Origin: Pandoraea bronchicola
GTDB taxonomy: Bacteria; Pseudomonadota; Gammaproteobacteria; Burkholderiales; Burkholderiaceae
Reading direction: 5' to 3'
Length of the DNA: 64,000 nucleotides
Assembly: GCF_902459805.1 (NCBI RefSeq)
Contig: NZ_CABPST010000006.1
Location: forward strand, 62,001-126,000
In this document: positions 53,947-62,830 of the stretch, piece after piece
Position numbering within the stretch: position 1 is the stretch's first letter
Layout of the letters: every line of letters begins with the position of its first letter
The notes under the pieces: generated by a model
Database searches by the model: none
The model's input: only the letters and a program-made list of their open reading frames with translations
What the model was told of the DNA's origin: nothing
Translations under genes and position numbers: made by a program

Positions 53947-56046
53947 TCACGGCGCCTCCCGGCCCGAACCGAAGACGGGGGCCGTGGCAGACGGTGTCTG
54001 TTTGCGTTGCCCGGCAGATGGGTGCCTCTGCGGCCCCGCCTTAGTGCCGTTGGCGTCGGGCACCGGTTTAACGGCGGCCGGGTTTCGGCTTGCCGGATGT
54101 TGCAGGTTGGCGAGCAGTTCACCGCACGGGCTGTCCTTGCCCGGGCCGAGTTCGAGCAGCGGCACGAGCGCGGTGTACGGGGCGAGCACGCCCAGCGCAA
54201 TGGCGCCCCCTGCGCGCGCGACCAGCGTGGGGAGGTTGACGCCAACGTCGGGGTGCTTGAACGTTCCGCGTACGTACAGCGGTGAGCGCAGCGAAAGGAG
54301 ACCGAAGTGTTTAGGCTCCGGCCGGATCGTCAGATTGAAGTGCTCTCGCTTGAGATCGACCTGTCCGGTCACGCCGATGCTCGTATCGTCGGTGTCGATC
54401 ACGAACGTGCGCGCGTCCATCATGCCGTCGCGCACCGCGAAGTCCGCTGCCGCACATCGCATCTCGATCTGCTTGTCGCCGAAGAGTTTGGTCAGAACGA
54501 TGTTGCCGACATTCAGCCCCAGATACTGCAGCAGCAGCTTGCTCACCGAACCACGGTCGATCAGCGTCTTGATCTCGCCGTTCGACGAGCCGGCCAATGC
54601 CGCAATCGAGTTGCCCGTTGCCGTTAGCGCGGCGTCGCCGTTCACTTCGCCCACGCTCGTTTTCATCAGATCGACGTCGGGCAGTAACTGCTTCATCTGC
54701 AGGTGGCGCATCGACACCTGCGAGTCCACCTTCATCGGTTCGGTCTGACCGTTGAGTACGAGTGTCGACGTGATGCGGCCTCCTGCGACGCCGAACTCCA
54801 ACGGCCGTAGCGAGAGCACGCCATCGTCGAGCACAATGTGCGTGACCAGGTTGTCGATCGGCAGGCTCTTGTCCTTGATGATCTTGCGGCCAGTGAATTG
54901 CACGTCGGCGTCGATGGCGCGCCAGCGGTCGGTCTTGAACGGATCGACCGGCAATACCTTGTCGGACGGCGGCGCTTTCGGCTTGCCTGTCAGATCGCTG
55001 CCGCCGGACGGATTCTGTCCGCCGACGACCGGCCCGAGGTCAGCCAGGCGCAACTGATTCGACACGACGGCGCCTTGAAGGATGTTGCGCGGCTCCCGCT
55101 GGCGGAAGACCAGGGTGCCTGACAGATCGCTTTGCCCCACCTTGCCCTGAAAGCGCTCATAGCGCCATACGCCGGCCGTGTGCAGCAGATGCCCGTTGGT
55201 CTCGTAGGCAGGCGTTTCCGGCAGCAGCACGCCGGTGATCGGATAGAGGTCGGCCATCGTCGGACCGGACAGACGCAAATGCATGTCGAGCGCCGACAGC
55301 GTGGCCGGATTCGTGAACGTTCCCTTTGCGGCGATCTGCGTGCGCCCGATGCGTACGCTGGCGTCGAGCGGATAGGGGTCGCCTGCGTCTTCGAGCGAAA
55401 GGACATCGCCGCCACGCGCTTTGCCGCTGACCGCAACCTTTCGGAAGGTGCCCTTGAGCGAGACGCCGATGCCGTAAGGCGCCTGCCCGTCGATGGTGGC
55501 GATGTTCGCGGTGAGATCGAGCTGCTGGGGAACGAGGTTCGCGCGTACGACGCCGTCCTCAAGAATCAGTCGGCCGATGCGCAGCTTCCACGGGGACGGT
55601 TTGCCGTCGCCCTTCGTGAAGGTCCAGTTGTTCTGTCCGTCGGCGCGTTGCTCCACGATGACCTTGGGCGCGGACAGCGCGACCTCGGGCAGCACCACGT
55701 GTTTGTCGAGCAGCGGCAGCCATTCGAGCGAGAACGTGAGCCGGCCAACGGCGATCATGTTCGGCGACTGACTCCACGCAACGTTGCCTAACACGATATC
55801 ATTCGCGATCAGGCGAGGCCGCGGCAGCCAGCGCCCCAGTCCCGGGGCCTGTGCGTTCGGCGCCAGCCAGTGCAGCGAGAGGTCGCCCCGTATTTCGAAG
55901 GGCCGGCCGGTCGCGGTGCTCACCTCCCGGTTGATAAAGGGCCGGGCGTAGTTCCAGTCAAACCACGTGATGAACGCCGCGAATGCCAGCACGATGGCGA
56001 CTATCGTGATCGCCAGCCATTTCAAGGACGTTACCCATCGCATCAT
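53947..56046 (-). CDS. AsmA-family membrane-associated protein
   Basis: 699 residues. One N-terminal transmembrane helix (WLAITIVAIVLAFAAFITWF), then the AsmA repeat domain (YARPFINREVSTATGRPFEI; later GVLSLRPLEFGVAGGRITST and GDKQIEMRCAAADFAVRDGM). A role in envelope lipid homeostasis is inferred by family. Starts at MMRW; the CAT of this start overlaps the ATG of tcdA on the other strand. Ends in a Pro/Gln-rich tail. Confidence 0.9.
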   Translation of the reverse strand: MMRWVTSLKWLAITIVAIVLAFAAFITWFDWNYARPFINREVSTATGRPFEIRGDLSLHWLAPNAQAPGLGRWLPRPRLIANDIVLGNVAWSQSPNMIAVGRLTFSLEWLPLLDKHVVLPEVALSAPKVIVEQRADGQNNWTFTKGDGKPSPWKLRIGRLILEDGVVRANLVPQQLDLTANIATIDGQAPYGIGVSLKGTFRKVAVSGKARGGDVLSLEDAGDPYPLDASVRIGRTQIAAKGTFTNPATLSALDMHLRLSGPTMADLYPITGVLLPETPAYETNGHLLHTAGVWRYERFQGKVGQSDLSGTLVFRQREPRNILQGAVVSNQLRLADLGPVVGGQNPSGGSDLTGKPKAPPSDKVLPVDPFKTDRWRAIDADVQFTGRKIIKDKSLPIDNLVTHIVLDDGVLSLRPLEFGVAGGRITSTLVLNGQTEPMKVDSQVSMRHLQMKQLLPDVDLMKTSVGEVNGDAALTATGNSIAALAGSSNGEIKTLIDRGSVSKLLLQYLGLNVGNIVLTKLFGDKQIEMRCAAADFAVRDGMMDARTFVIDTDDTSIGVTGQVDLKREHFNLTIRPEPKHFGLLSLRSPLYVRGTFKHPDVGVNLPTLVARAGGAIALGVLAPYTALVPLLELGPGKDSPCGELLANLQHPASRNPAAVKPVPDANGTKAGPQRHPSAGQRKQTPSATAPVFGSGREAP

Positions 56047-56881
56047 GAACAGTACCCCGTCGATCGTTGTTGCCCCGGTGCCCGCTGCGCCATCGGAGGA
56101 AGATTTTGACGCGAACCGCCGCTTTGGCGGTATCGCGCGTTTGTACGGTGACGACGGTCTCGCGCGCTTGCGTGATGCGCACGTGGCTGTCATCGGCATC
56201 GGCGGCGTAGGCTCGTGGGTGGCCGAGGCACTGGCGCGCAGCGCCGTGGGCCGACTCACGCTTATCGATCTCGATAACGTCGCCGAAAGCAATACCAATC
56301 GTCAGGTGCACGCACTGGATGGCAACTACGGCAAACCGAAAGTTGCTGCGATGGCCGAGCGAATCGTGGCCATCAATCCCGTTTGCCAGCTTACGCTGAT
56401 CGAGGACTTCGTAGAGCTGGAGAACCTCGACGCCATGCTGGGCGGCGGCTTCGACTGGGTGGTCGACGCCATCGACAGCGTACGCGTGAAAACCGCGCTT
56501 ATCGCGTGGTGCGTGGCGCATAAGCAGCGTCTGATCACCGTTGGCGGGGCGGGCGGTCAGATCGATCCGACACGGATTCGTATCGACGATCTTGCCCGCA
56601 CGATCCAGGACCCGCTGCTTGCGAAAGTGCGTGCGCAATTACGCAAGCAACATGGGTTTGTCCGTGGGCCAAAAGCCAAGTTCAACGTGCCAGCGGTGTA
56701 CTCGGACGAGCCGCTGCAATACCCGGAAGCGGTTTGCGCACCGGGCGAAGTGCCAGACCCGGTTGCGGGGCCGCAGGGGCTGAACTGCGCCGGCTTCGGC
56801 TCGAGCATGTGTGTGACAGCCGCATTTGGCATGGCGGCCGCAGCCCACGTTCTGAAGCGAATCACGATGCGAGACGCCTGA
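56045..56881 (+). CDS. tcdA: tRNA threonylcarbamoyladenosine dehydratase (TcdA/CsdL)
   Basis: 278 residues. E1-like fold: FGGIARLYGDDGLARLRDAH, GIGGVGSWVAEALARSAVGR, LTLIDLDNVAESNTNRQVHA and a C-terminal GFGSSMCVTAAFGMAAAAHV. ATP-dependent cyclisation of t6A to ct6A in tRNA. No strong ribosome site before ATG, and its start codon overlaps asmA's; a later start cannot be excluded. Confidence 0.93.
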   Translation: MNSTPSIVVAPVPAAPSEEDFDANRRFGGIARLYGDDGLARLRDAHVAVIGIGGVGSWVAEALARSAVGRLTLIDLDNVAESNTNRQVHALDGNYGKPKVAAMAERIVAINPVCQLTLIEDFVELENLDAMLGGGFDWVVDAIDSVRVKTALIAWCVAHKQRLITVGGAGGQIDPTRIRIDDLARTIQDPLLAKVRAQLRKQHGFVRGPKAKFNVPAVYSDEPLQYPEAVCAPGEVPDPVAGPQGLNCAGFGSSMCVTAAFGMAAAAHVLKRITMRDA

Positions 56882-56990
56882 CGTACCGCTGTTGTACCAA
56901 GGCACGTGCGCCGCGTCTGTAACCAAAAGTTACCAATCGAGGCCGGCGTGTCGATCAACGCGCCGCCTCCTGTCTCGATGACTGAAATGA

Positions 56991-57018
56991 CAATGGCCGG
57001 GATCGCTCCCGGCCATTG
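56991..57018. terminator. 12-bp hairpin between convergent genes
   Basis: CAATGGCCGGGA-TCGC-TCCCGGCCATTG perfect stem, no strong T-run; between tcdA and fadD, probably a bidirectional terminator. Confidence 0.6.
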
Positions 57019-57093
57019 ATGTCATGGCGTGAATTTCCCCGGCGCTCCCGTTGGCTTCGTTACGTATGACGAAACAACTGGGGCGCAAGACAA

Positions 57094-58746
57094 TCAGCGC
57101 AGTTCGCGACGCAGCACCTTGCCTACCGGCGTCTTCGGAAGGTCCTTGCGGAATTCGATCAGGTGCGGCACCTTGTAGTTCGTCAGGTGCTGACGGCAGA
57201 AGTCGATGATGATTTTCTCGGTCAGATCCTGCGACTTCTTGACGATCACAGCCTTCACCGCTTCGCCCGTGCGCTCGCTCGGCACACCGACGACCGCCGC
57301 TTCGAGCACGCCCGGGCACATGGCCAGTACGCTCTCGACCTCATTCGGGTACACGTTGAAGCCCGAGACGATGATCATGTCCTTCTTGCGATCGGTGATG
57401 CGCACGTAGCCCTGCTCATCCATCGTGCCGATGTCGCCGGTGCGCAGCCAACCGTCCGGTGTGATGGTCTTGGCCGTTTCGTCCGGGCGATGCCAGTAAC
57501 CCTTCATGACCTGCGGGCCGCGCACGCAGATTTCGCCCTCCTGACCGATGCCGAGGGCTTCGTTGGCGTCGTTGCGGATGCTGACATCCGTTGACGAAAT
57601 CGGCAGGCCGATGGAACCGTTGAACTCGCTGCCGAGCGGATTGATACACACGGCGGGCGACGTCTCCGTCAGACCATACGCTTCGATGAGCGGATGGCCG
57701 GTGACCTTCTGCCAGCGATCGGCCACCGCACGCTGCACCGCTGCACCGCCACCCAGCGCACACTTGAGCGCGCTGAAGTCGAGCTGGTCGAAGCCGGGGG
57801 TGTTGAGCAGCCCGTTGAAGAGCGTGTTCACGCCGGTCATGAACGTGAATTTCCATTTGCCCAGTTCCTTCACGAAGCCAGGCATGTCGCGCGGGTTGGT
57901 GATGAGCAGGTTGAGGGCACCCAACTGAAGGAACACCAGACAGTTCGCCGTCAGACAGAAGATGTGATAAAGCGGCAGGGCGGTCACGATGATCTCCTTG
58001 CCTTCTTCGAGACCTGAGCCGATCCAGGCACGCGCTTGCAGCATGTTGGCGATCATGTTGCGATGCGTGAGCATGGCGCCCTTGGCGACGCCTGTGGTAC
58101 CGCCCGTGTACTGCAGGAACGCGATGTCGTCGTGACCCAGTTGTACTTCCTGAAGCTGTGCGCGGGCGCCTCGTGCGAGCGCGGTGCGGAACGGCACCGC
58201 GTGCGGAATACTCCACGCGGGCACCATCTTCTTCACGTGACGCACGACGTAGTTCACGATCCAGCGCTTCGGCGCGGGCACGAGATCGCCGATAGCGGTC
58301 GTGATGACGTGTTTGACCGGCGTATCGGGCAGCGCCTTTTGCAACGTGGCGGCGAAGTTCTCGATCACGACGATGGCCCCGCACTCGGCGTCTTTCAGTT
58401 GATGCTCGAGTTCGCCTGCGGTGTAAAGCGGGTTGACGTTGACGACGACCATCCCGGCACGCAGGATGCCGAAGACGGCGACCGGATACTGCAGCAGGTT
58501 CGGCGACATGATCGCCACGCGCGAGCCGCGTTCCAGTCCGGGCAGGCTTTGCAGATACGCGGCGAAGTCGCGCGATTTGCGCTCGAGGTCGGCGAAAGTC
58601 ATCGTCACACCGAGGTTGGCGAACGACGGGCGATCTGCGAACTTCTGGCAGCTTTGCAGGAACAGATCGTTCAGCGAACGATACATGTTGACGTCGATCT
58701 CGGCCGGCACGCCGGGCGGATAGCTCTTGAGCCAGACTTTTTCCAT
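57094..58746 (-). CDS. fadD: Long-chain fatty acyl-CoA ligase
   Basis: 550 residues. ANL motifs: YTGGTTGVAKGAMLTHRN, AYGLTETSPAVCINPL, DGWLRTGDIGTMDEQGYVRI and GFNVYPNEVES; the C-terminal Lys in PKTPVGKVLRREL. Adenylates fatty acids and transfers them to CoA. GGAGG 5 nt upstream. Length and the N-terminal KVWLKSYPPGVPAEIDVNMY match the FadD family. Confidence 0.94.
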   Translation of the reverse strand: MEKVWLKSYPPGVPAEIDVNMYRSLNDLFLQSCQKFADRPSFANLGVTMTFADLERKSRDFAAYLQSLPGLERGSRVAIMSPNLLQYPVAVFGILRAGMVVVNVNPLYTAGELEHQLKDAECGAIVVIENFAATLQKALPDTPVKHVITTAIGDLVPAPKRWIVNYVVRHVKKMVPAWSIPHAVPFRTALARGARAQLQEVQLGHDDIAFLQYTGGTTGVAKGAMLTHRNMIANMLQARAWIGSGLEEGKEIIVTALPLYHIFCLTANCLVFLQLGALNLLITNPRDMPGFVKELGKWKFTFMTGVNTLFNGLLNTPGFDQLDFSALKCALGGGAAVQRAVADRWQKVTGHPLIEAYGLTETSPAVCINPLGSEFNGSIGLPISSTDVSIRNDANEALGIGQEGEICVRGPQVMKGYWHRPDETAKTITPDGWLRTGDIGTMDEQGYVRITDRKKDMIIVSGFNVYPNEVESVLAMCPGVLEAAVVGVPSERTGEAVKAVIVKKSQDLTEKIIIDFCRQHLTNYKVPHLIEFRKDLPKTPVGKVLRRELR

Positions 58747-58897
58747 GAGCGCCTCCTTGAATTTGGTTTTTATCGCATCGTCGTCGCCGGGGGAAGAGGG
58801 TGGGCGCGCGGTGCGTCGTTTCATCGCAGTTCTTTTGGCAATGCGAGAGAGGGTTCTGGACGTGCTGTCTCCCCTGTCGAGTCTCGCATGCGCGGCA

Positions 58898-58917
58898 AGC
58901 GCGTCAATCGACGCGCT
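58898..58917. promoter_or_regulatory. Palindrome upstream of fadD
   Basis: AGCGCGTC-AATC-GACGCGCT in the 406-bp gap 58747-59152 between fadD and the first tRNA gene; nothing else was recognised in that gap. Possible site of a fatty-acid regulator; speculative. Confidence 0.3.
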
Positions 58918-59152
58918 GCAAAAAGCCGTAGCATACCGTGCCGTTTCTGGCACGAGCACATGGAAAGCCCTGATTTGATGCGGGTTTGCGTGGAGTAATT
59001 GTTCTAGCGGCAAAGGCTTGCCAGTGTGGGGGATTCCGCGCTAATCCCGCACGGAATGGCCGATGCGACGGACAATCCGCAGATGTGACAAAAGAATTGC
59101 AAAAAACGCTTGCGTGGCGGGCCGGTTTCTTACATAATTCTGTTCTCACGAC

Positions 59153-59229
59153 GCGGCTGTAGCTCAGTTGGATAGAGTACTTGGCTACGAACCAAGGGGT
59201 CGTGGGTTCGAATCCTGCCAGCCGCGCCA
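59153..59229 (+). tRNA. tRNA-Arg (anticodon ACG)
   Basis: 77 nt including CCA. Acceptor GCGGCTG/CAGCCGC, D-arm GCTCAGTTGGATAGAGT, anticodon loop CTACGAA (anticodon ACG, read after A-to-I editing), T-arm GTGGGTTCGAATCCTGC, discriminator G. Confidence 0.97.
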
Positions 59230-59238
59230 CCTAATTCG

Positions 59239-59270
59239 AGGGTCTCCTCACGGGGAGACCCTTAGTTTTT
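59239..59270 (+). terminator. Terminator after first tRNA-Arg
   Basis: AGGGTCTCC/GGAGACCCT stem then TTAGTTTTT. Confidence 0.85.
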
Positions 59271-59384
59271 CGGGAGAGTCCTTCCCAGTGACGCGCCGCA
59301 TGTCATGTACATTCGGCCCGCGTCGATGAGAAGGCAAACCGACAGCAGCAGGATCGTCTGATCGGTGTCTCACGTGCAGTAAGT

Positions 59385-59461
59385 GCGGCTGTAGCTCAGT
59401 TGGATAGAGTACTTGGCTACGAACCAAGGGGTCGTGGGTTCGAATCCTGCCAGCCGCGCCA
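59385..59461 (+). tRNA. tRNA-Arg (anticodon ACG), second identical copy
   Basis: Base-for-base the same 77-nt sequence as the first copy, 155 bp downstream with its own terminator. Tandem duplication with the intervening DNA not an integrated element. Confidence 0.97.
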
Positions 59462-59472
59462 ACTCAGTTGGC

Positions 59473-59510
59473 AAAAACGCTCCAGAGGCGAAAGCTTCTG
59501 GAGCGTTTTT
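59473..59510 (+). terminator. Terminator after second tRNA-Arg
   Basis: Stem of about 17 bp (one wobble), AAAAACGCTCCAGA/TCTGGAGCGTTTTT. Convergent with the outer membrane factor gene. Confidence 0.9.
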
Positions 59511-59644
59511 CGTTTGTGCGGACGAAAAGGGTGGACGACAAGGGCAGACGACAAGCACCGCGCGATTCGACCGTCACTGTGCCGGCTATCGTCAGGCACG
59601 ACGGCACGCTGCTTCGAACGTCATCGCGCCCGACGCCGATCGCG

Positions 59645-61093
59645 TCAGCCTTGCCCAGTTTCCGGTCCGACCTGCCATCCCAGGCCCAACGCCTTTTGCA
59701 ACGTCACGAACGACTTGAGAAGTTGTGCATCGCCAGCGATGCGGTCCTGCTCGGCGGAAAAGCGCGTGCGCTCGGCGTCCAGCCAATCGAGCGTGCTCGC
59801 GGTGCCTGCGCGGTAGCGTTGACGTGTGAGCGCGGCCGCCCGCGCAGCCGACGCCTCCACGCTGCGCAGCCGGTACACGTTCTCGCGCTGATGCCCATAG
59901 CGCGCCAGCGCCACATCGGCATCGCGTAGCGCAGTGAGCACGGCACTCTCATACTTCGCCTGGGCCTGATCGCGCCCCGCCTTCGCACCGTCGACACCGG
60001 CCTGCACGCGACCGAAGTCGAGCACGTTCCATTGCAGACGCGGCATCGTCATCCAACTGAAGTTGTCCTTGCGCACGAGATGACCGGGATCGAGCGCGGA
60101 ATATCCAAGTTCCCCCATGATCGAGAGCTTCGGAAACCAGTTGGCGGTTTGCACACCGATCTGCGCATTCTGCGATGCCAGACGACGCTCCGCTGCGCGA
60201 ATATCCGGCCGCGCCTGCAAAAGGGCGGCCGGATCGCCGATAGCCACCTTCGCGGGCACGTTCGGTAACGCTTTGGACGCTTTCAACTCGGCGTCCAGCG
60301 CACCCGGCGCGCGTCCAGTGAGCAGTGCCAACTGATCGAGCGACTCGATGACGTCTGCCTCGAGCGGCAGCACGCGCGATTGCGTCTGCTCCACTTGCGT
60401 GACGAGCCGTTCGACGTCGAGTTCCGATGCGACACCGCCGGCCCGGCGCTGACGCGTGAGATCGAGCATCTCGCCTTCCAGCTGTGCCGAGTCGCGCACC
60501 AGCGCGAGCCGGGCTTGTTGATCGCGTAAGGCAACGTAGGTCTGAGCGACTTCGGCGGCGAGTTGCACGTGCGCATCTGCCAGGTCCTCTGACGCCGCGT
60601 CGGCATCGGCACTGGCCGCCTCGACGGCGCGACGCGTACCGCCGAACAAATCGATTTCCCAACTGGCGTCGAAACCGGCGACGTAGAGGTCGAGCGGACC
60701 GCGGCCGCCGCCGTCACCGCCAAGCAGGCTCAGATCGGGCGAGCGGGTGCGCACCATCGCCAGGTCGACACCTGCCTTGGGCAGCAGATCGGCCTGATGA
60801 CTGCGCAGGCTCGCACGCGACTGACGCACCTTCGCCTGCGCCGCGCGGATATCCGGGCTATGCGCGATGGCGTCGTCGATCAGTGCGGTGAGTTGCGCAT
60901 CGTTCAGCGCGGTCCACCACCGGGCGACGCCGGGCGTCTGCGCTTGAACGCCTTCGCCCGCATGTGCGAACGTCGCCCCGGTACGCAGGGCGTCGCCTGC
61001 GACCTCGGGGGCGCCGCGGTAGTCGGGGCCGACCGTGCAGCCGGTGATGAGTAGGGTGGCCGCGAGGGCCAGCGTTCGGATTTGAAGCGTCAT
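59645..61093 (-). CDS. Outer membrane factor lipoprotein (NodT/OprM family) of an EmrAB-type pump
   Basis: 482 residues. Lipobox LLITGC, then CTVGPDYRGAPEV; OEP repeats with SWEIDLFGGTRRAVEAASAD and LQWNVLDFGRVQAGVDGAK. Channel partner of the upstream HlyD and MFS proteins; 6 nt after the MFS stop. Confidence 0.93.
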   Translation of the reverse strand: MTLQIRTLALAATLLITGCTVGPDYRGAPEVAGDALRTGATFAHAGEGVQAQTPGVARWWTALNDAQLTALIDDAIAHSPDIRAAQAKVRQSRASLRSHQADLLPKAGVDLAMVRTRSPDLSLLGGDGGGRGPLDLYVAGFDASWEIDLFGGTRRAVEAASADADAASEDLADAHVQLAAEVAQTYVALRDQQARLALVRDSAQLEGEMLDLTRQRRAGGVASELDVERLVTQVEQTQSRVLPLEADVIESLDQLALLTGRAPGALDAELKASKALPNVPAKVAIGDPAALLQARPDIRAAERRLASQNAQIGVQTANWFPKLSIMGELGYSALDPGHLVRKDNFSWMTMPRLQWNVLDFGRVQAGVDGAKAGRDQAQAKYESAVLTALRDADVALARYGHQRENVYRLRSVEASAARAAALTRQRYRAGTASTLDWLDAERTRFSAEQDRIAGDAQLLKSFVTLQKALGLGWQVGPETGQG

Positions 61094-61099
61094 GATGGT

Positions 61100-62830
61100 T
61101 CAATGACCGCCGGTGCTGAATCCGGTCGGTTGCTTGAGCAGCAGGGCCAGCGGCACGCAAAGCAGCAGCGCGATACCCAGTGCGTAGAAAGTCTCGGAAA
61201 ACGTCAACACACTTGCCTGCCTTGCAATTTCGGCGGCGAGCTGTGCGGTGGCCTGCAGTTGTGCATGCACCATGTCGCCCGTCTGCGCGAAGAAGCCCGC
61301 CGCATTGGCCGCGAGGTGCTCCTGTCCCAGCGGACTGTTGGCGGTGATCGTCTCGCGCAGCATGGCGTCGTGATAGTCGGTGCGACGGTCGATCAGCGTG
61401 CCGAGCAGCGCGAGTCCGACCGACCCGCCGAGGTTGCGGGCCATGTTGTACAGACCTGCCGCGTCCCCGGCATCCTGCGCATCGACGGCCGCCATCGACG
61501 CCTGATTGAGCGGCATCATCGCAAGCATTTGTCCCACACCACGAAGCAATTGCGAGAGCGTGAAATCGTGCCCTACGCTTTGCGCCGTCAGGTCGATGTC
61601 GAGCATGCAACTGGCGAAGAAACACAACAGCCCGACGATCACGAGCAGACGAATGTCCACCCGGCTGATGAGGCGTGGCAGGAACGGCATCATCAGGAAG
61701 GCGGGCAGCCCCGAGAGCAGCATGATGTTGCCCGACTGCTGCGCGTTGTAGCCCGCAATCGTGGCGAGGAACTGCGGCAGCAGATACGACACGCCGTAGA
61801 GTCCCGCGCCCACCGTGAAAACGATGTAGATCACGCTTGCGTAATTCTTGTTACCCAGCAGCGAGAGCTTGACGATGGGCTTCTCGGCCGTGAACTGCGC
61901 CACGAGCATCATGCCGATGCCGATCGCCGACGCGATCGACAGCCAGATGATCAGGTGCGAGTCGAACCAGCGTTCGCGCTGCCCTTCCTCGAGCACCACG
62001 GTGAGCGAACTCAGGCCGATGGTCAGGCCGACGATGCCCAGCCAGTCCGCCTTGAAGAACGCCTGCAGATTCGTCGGCTCGCGCTTGAGCCCGAGCATCA
62101 GCAACGTGACGATGGCCGCCGAGATCGGCAAATTCAGGAAGAAGCACCAGCGCCAGTTGGCGTTCTCGGTCAGCCAACCGCCAACCACCGGTCCGAGCAA
62201 CGGTCCCAGCAGCACGATCAGGCCGAACATCGCCATGCCGACCGGCATCTGGTGGCGAGGCAGACGCGTGCGAATGATCATCTGCGCCGTCGGAATCATC
62301 GCGCCGCCCGCGAAGCCCTGCCCGATACGGCCGATGATCATCTCGGGCAGGCTGCTCGATGCGCCGCACATCATTGAGAAGAGGGTGAAGAAGACGGCGT
62401 TGAGCATCAGAAAGCGTCGTAACCCGAGCACGCGCGTGAGCCACGCGGCGAGCGGAATCATGACGATTTCGGACATCAGGTAGCCGGTCGAGATCCAGGT
62501 GCCCTCGGTGCCAGAGGCGCCGATCTGCCCTTGAATCTGCGGTAGCGCCGAGTTGGTGATGGAGATGTCGAGCGTGGCCAGCAGCGCGCCAAGCGCACCG
62601 GCCGCCACGGCGATCCAGTCGGATGCCGACGCGTTGCGCGGCGCGGCGGCGCTCGTGGCGCCCCCATTGCCTGGGCCACCCCCGCCGCCGCCTTCACCGC
62701 TCGCTGCCGCGGCACCGCGCGCCTGATCGCGCGTCAGCGCAACGGGCGCAACGGGCGCAACGGGCGAAGCGGAGCGGGCGGAGGGAGTGGCGGGGGACGA
62801 TGAAGCGCTCACCACGCCACGGTCAGCCAC
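61100..62830 (-). CDS. MFS multidrug exporter, DHA2 (EmrB) family
   Basis: 576 residues from a GTG start overlapping the HlyD gene by 8 nt (GGAG 6 nt upstream). Long N-terminal low-complexity Pro/Ala/Gly region (~70 residues), then 14 transmembrane helices with DHA2 motifs ATLDISITNSALPQIQGQI and QGFAGGAMIPTAQMII. Drug:proton antiport through the outer membrane via HlyD and the OMF. Confidence 0.92.
   Translation of the reverse strand: MADRGVVSASSSPATPSARSASPVAPVAPVALTRDQARGAAAASGEGGGGGGPGNGGATSAAAPRNASASDWIAVAAGALGALLATLDISITNSALPQIQGQIGASGTEGTWISTGYLMSEIVMIPLAAWLTRVLGLRRFLMLNAVFFTLFSMMCGASSSLPEMIIGRIGQGFAGGAMIPTAQMIIRTRLPRHQMPVGMAMFGLIVLLGPLLGPVVGGWLTENANWRWCFFLNLPISAAIVTLLMLGLKREPTNLQAFFKADWLGIVGLTIGLSSLTVVLEEGQRERWFDSHLIIWLSIASAIGIGMMLVAQFTAEKPIVKLSLLGNKNYASVIYIVFTVGAGLYGVSYLLPQFLATIAGYNAQQSGNIMLLSGLPAFLMMPFLPRLISRVDIRLLVIVGLLCFFASCMLDIDLTAQSVGHDFTLSQLLRGVGQMLAMMPLNQASMAAVDAQDAGDAAGLYNMARNLGGSVGLALLGTLIDRRTDYHDAMLRETITANSPLGQEHLAANAAGFFAQTGDMVHAQLQATAQLAAEIARQASVLTFSETFYALGIALLLCVPLALLLKQPTGFSTGGH

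Noticed and set aside
58904-59558. Minus-strand frames with RLAGFEPTTPWFVAKYSIQL near 59.2 and 59.4 kb
   Set aside because: These translate the two tRNA-Arg genes in antisense, a common misannotation.
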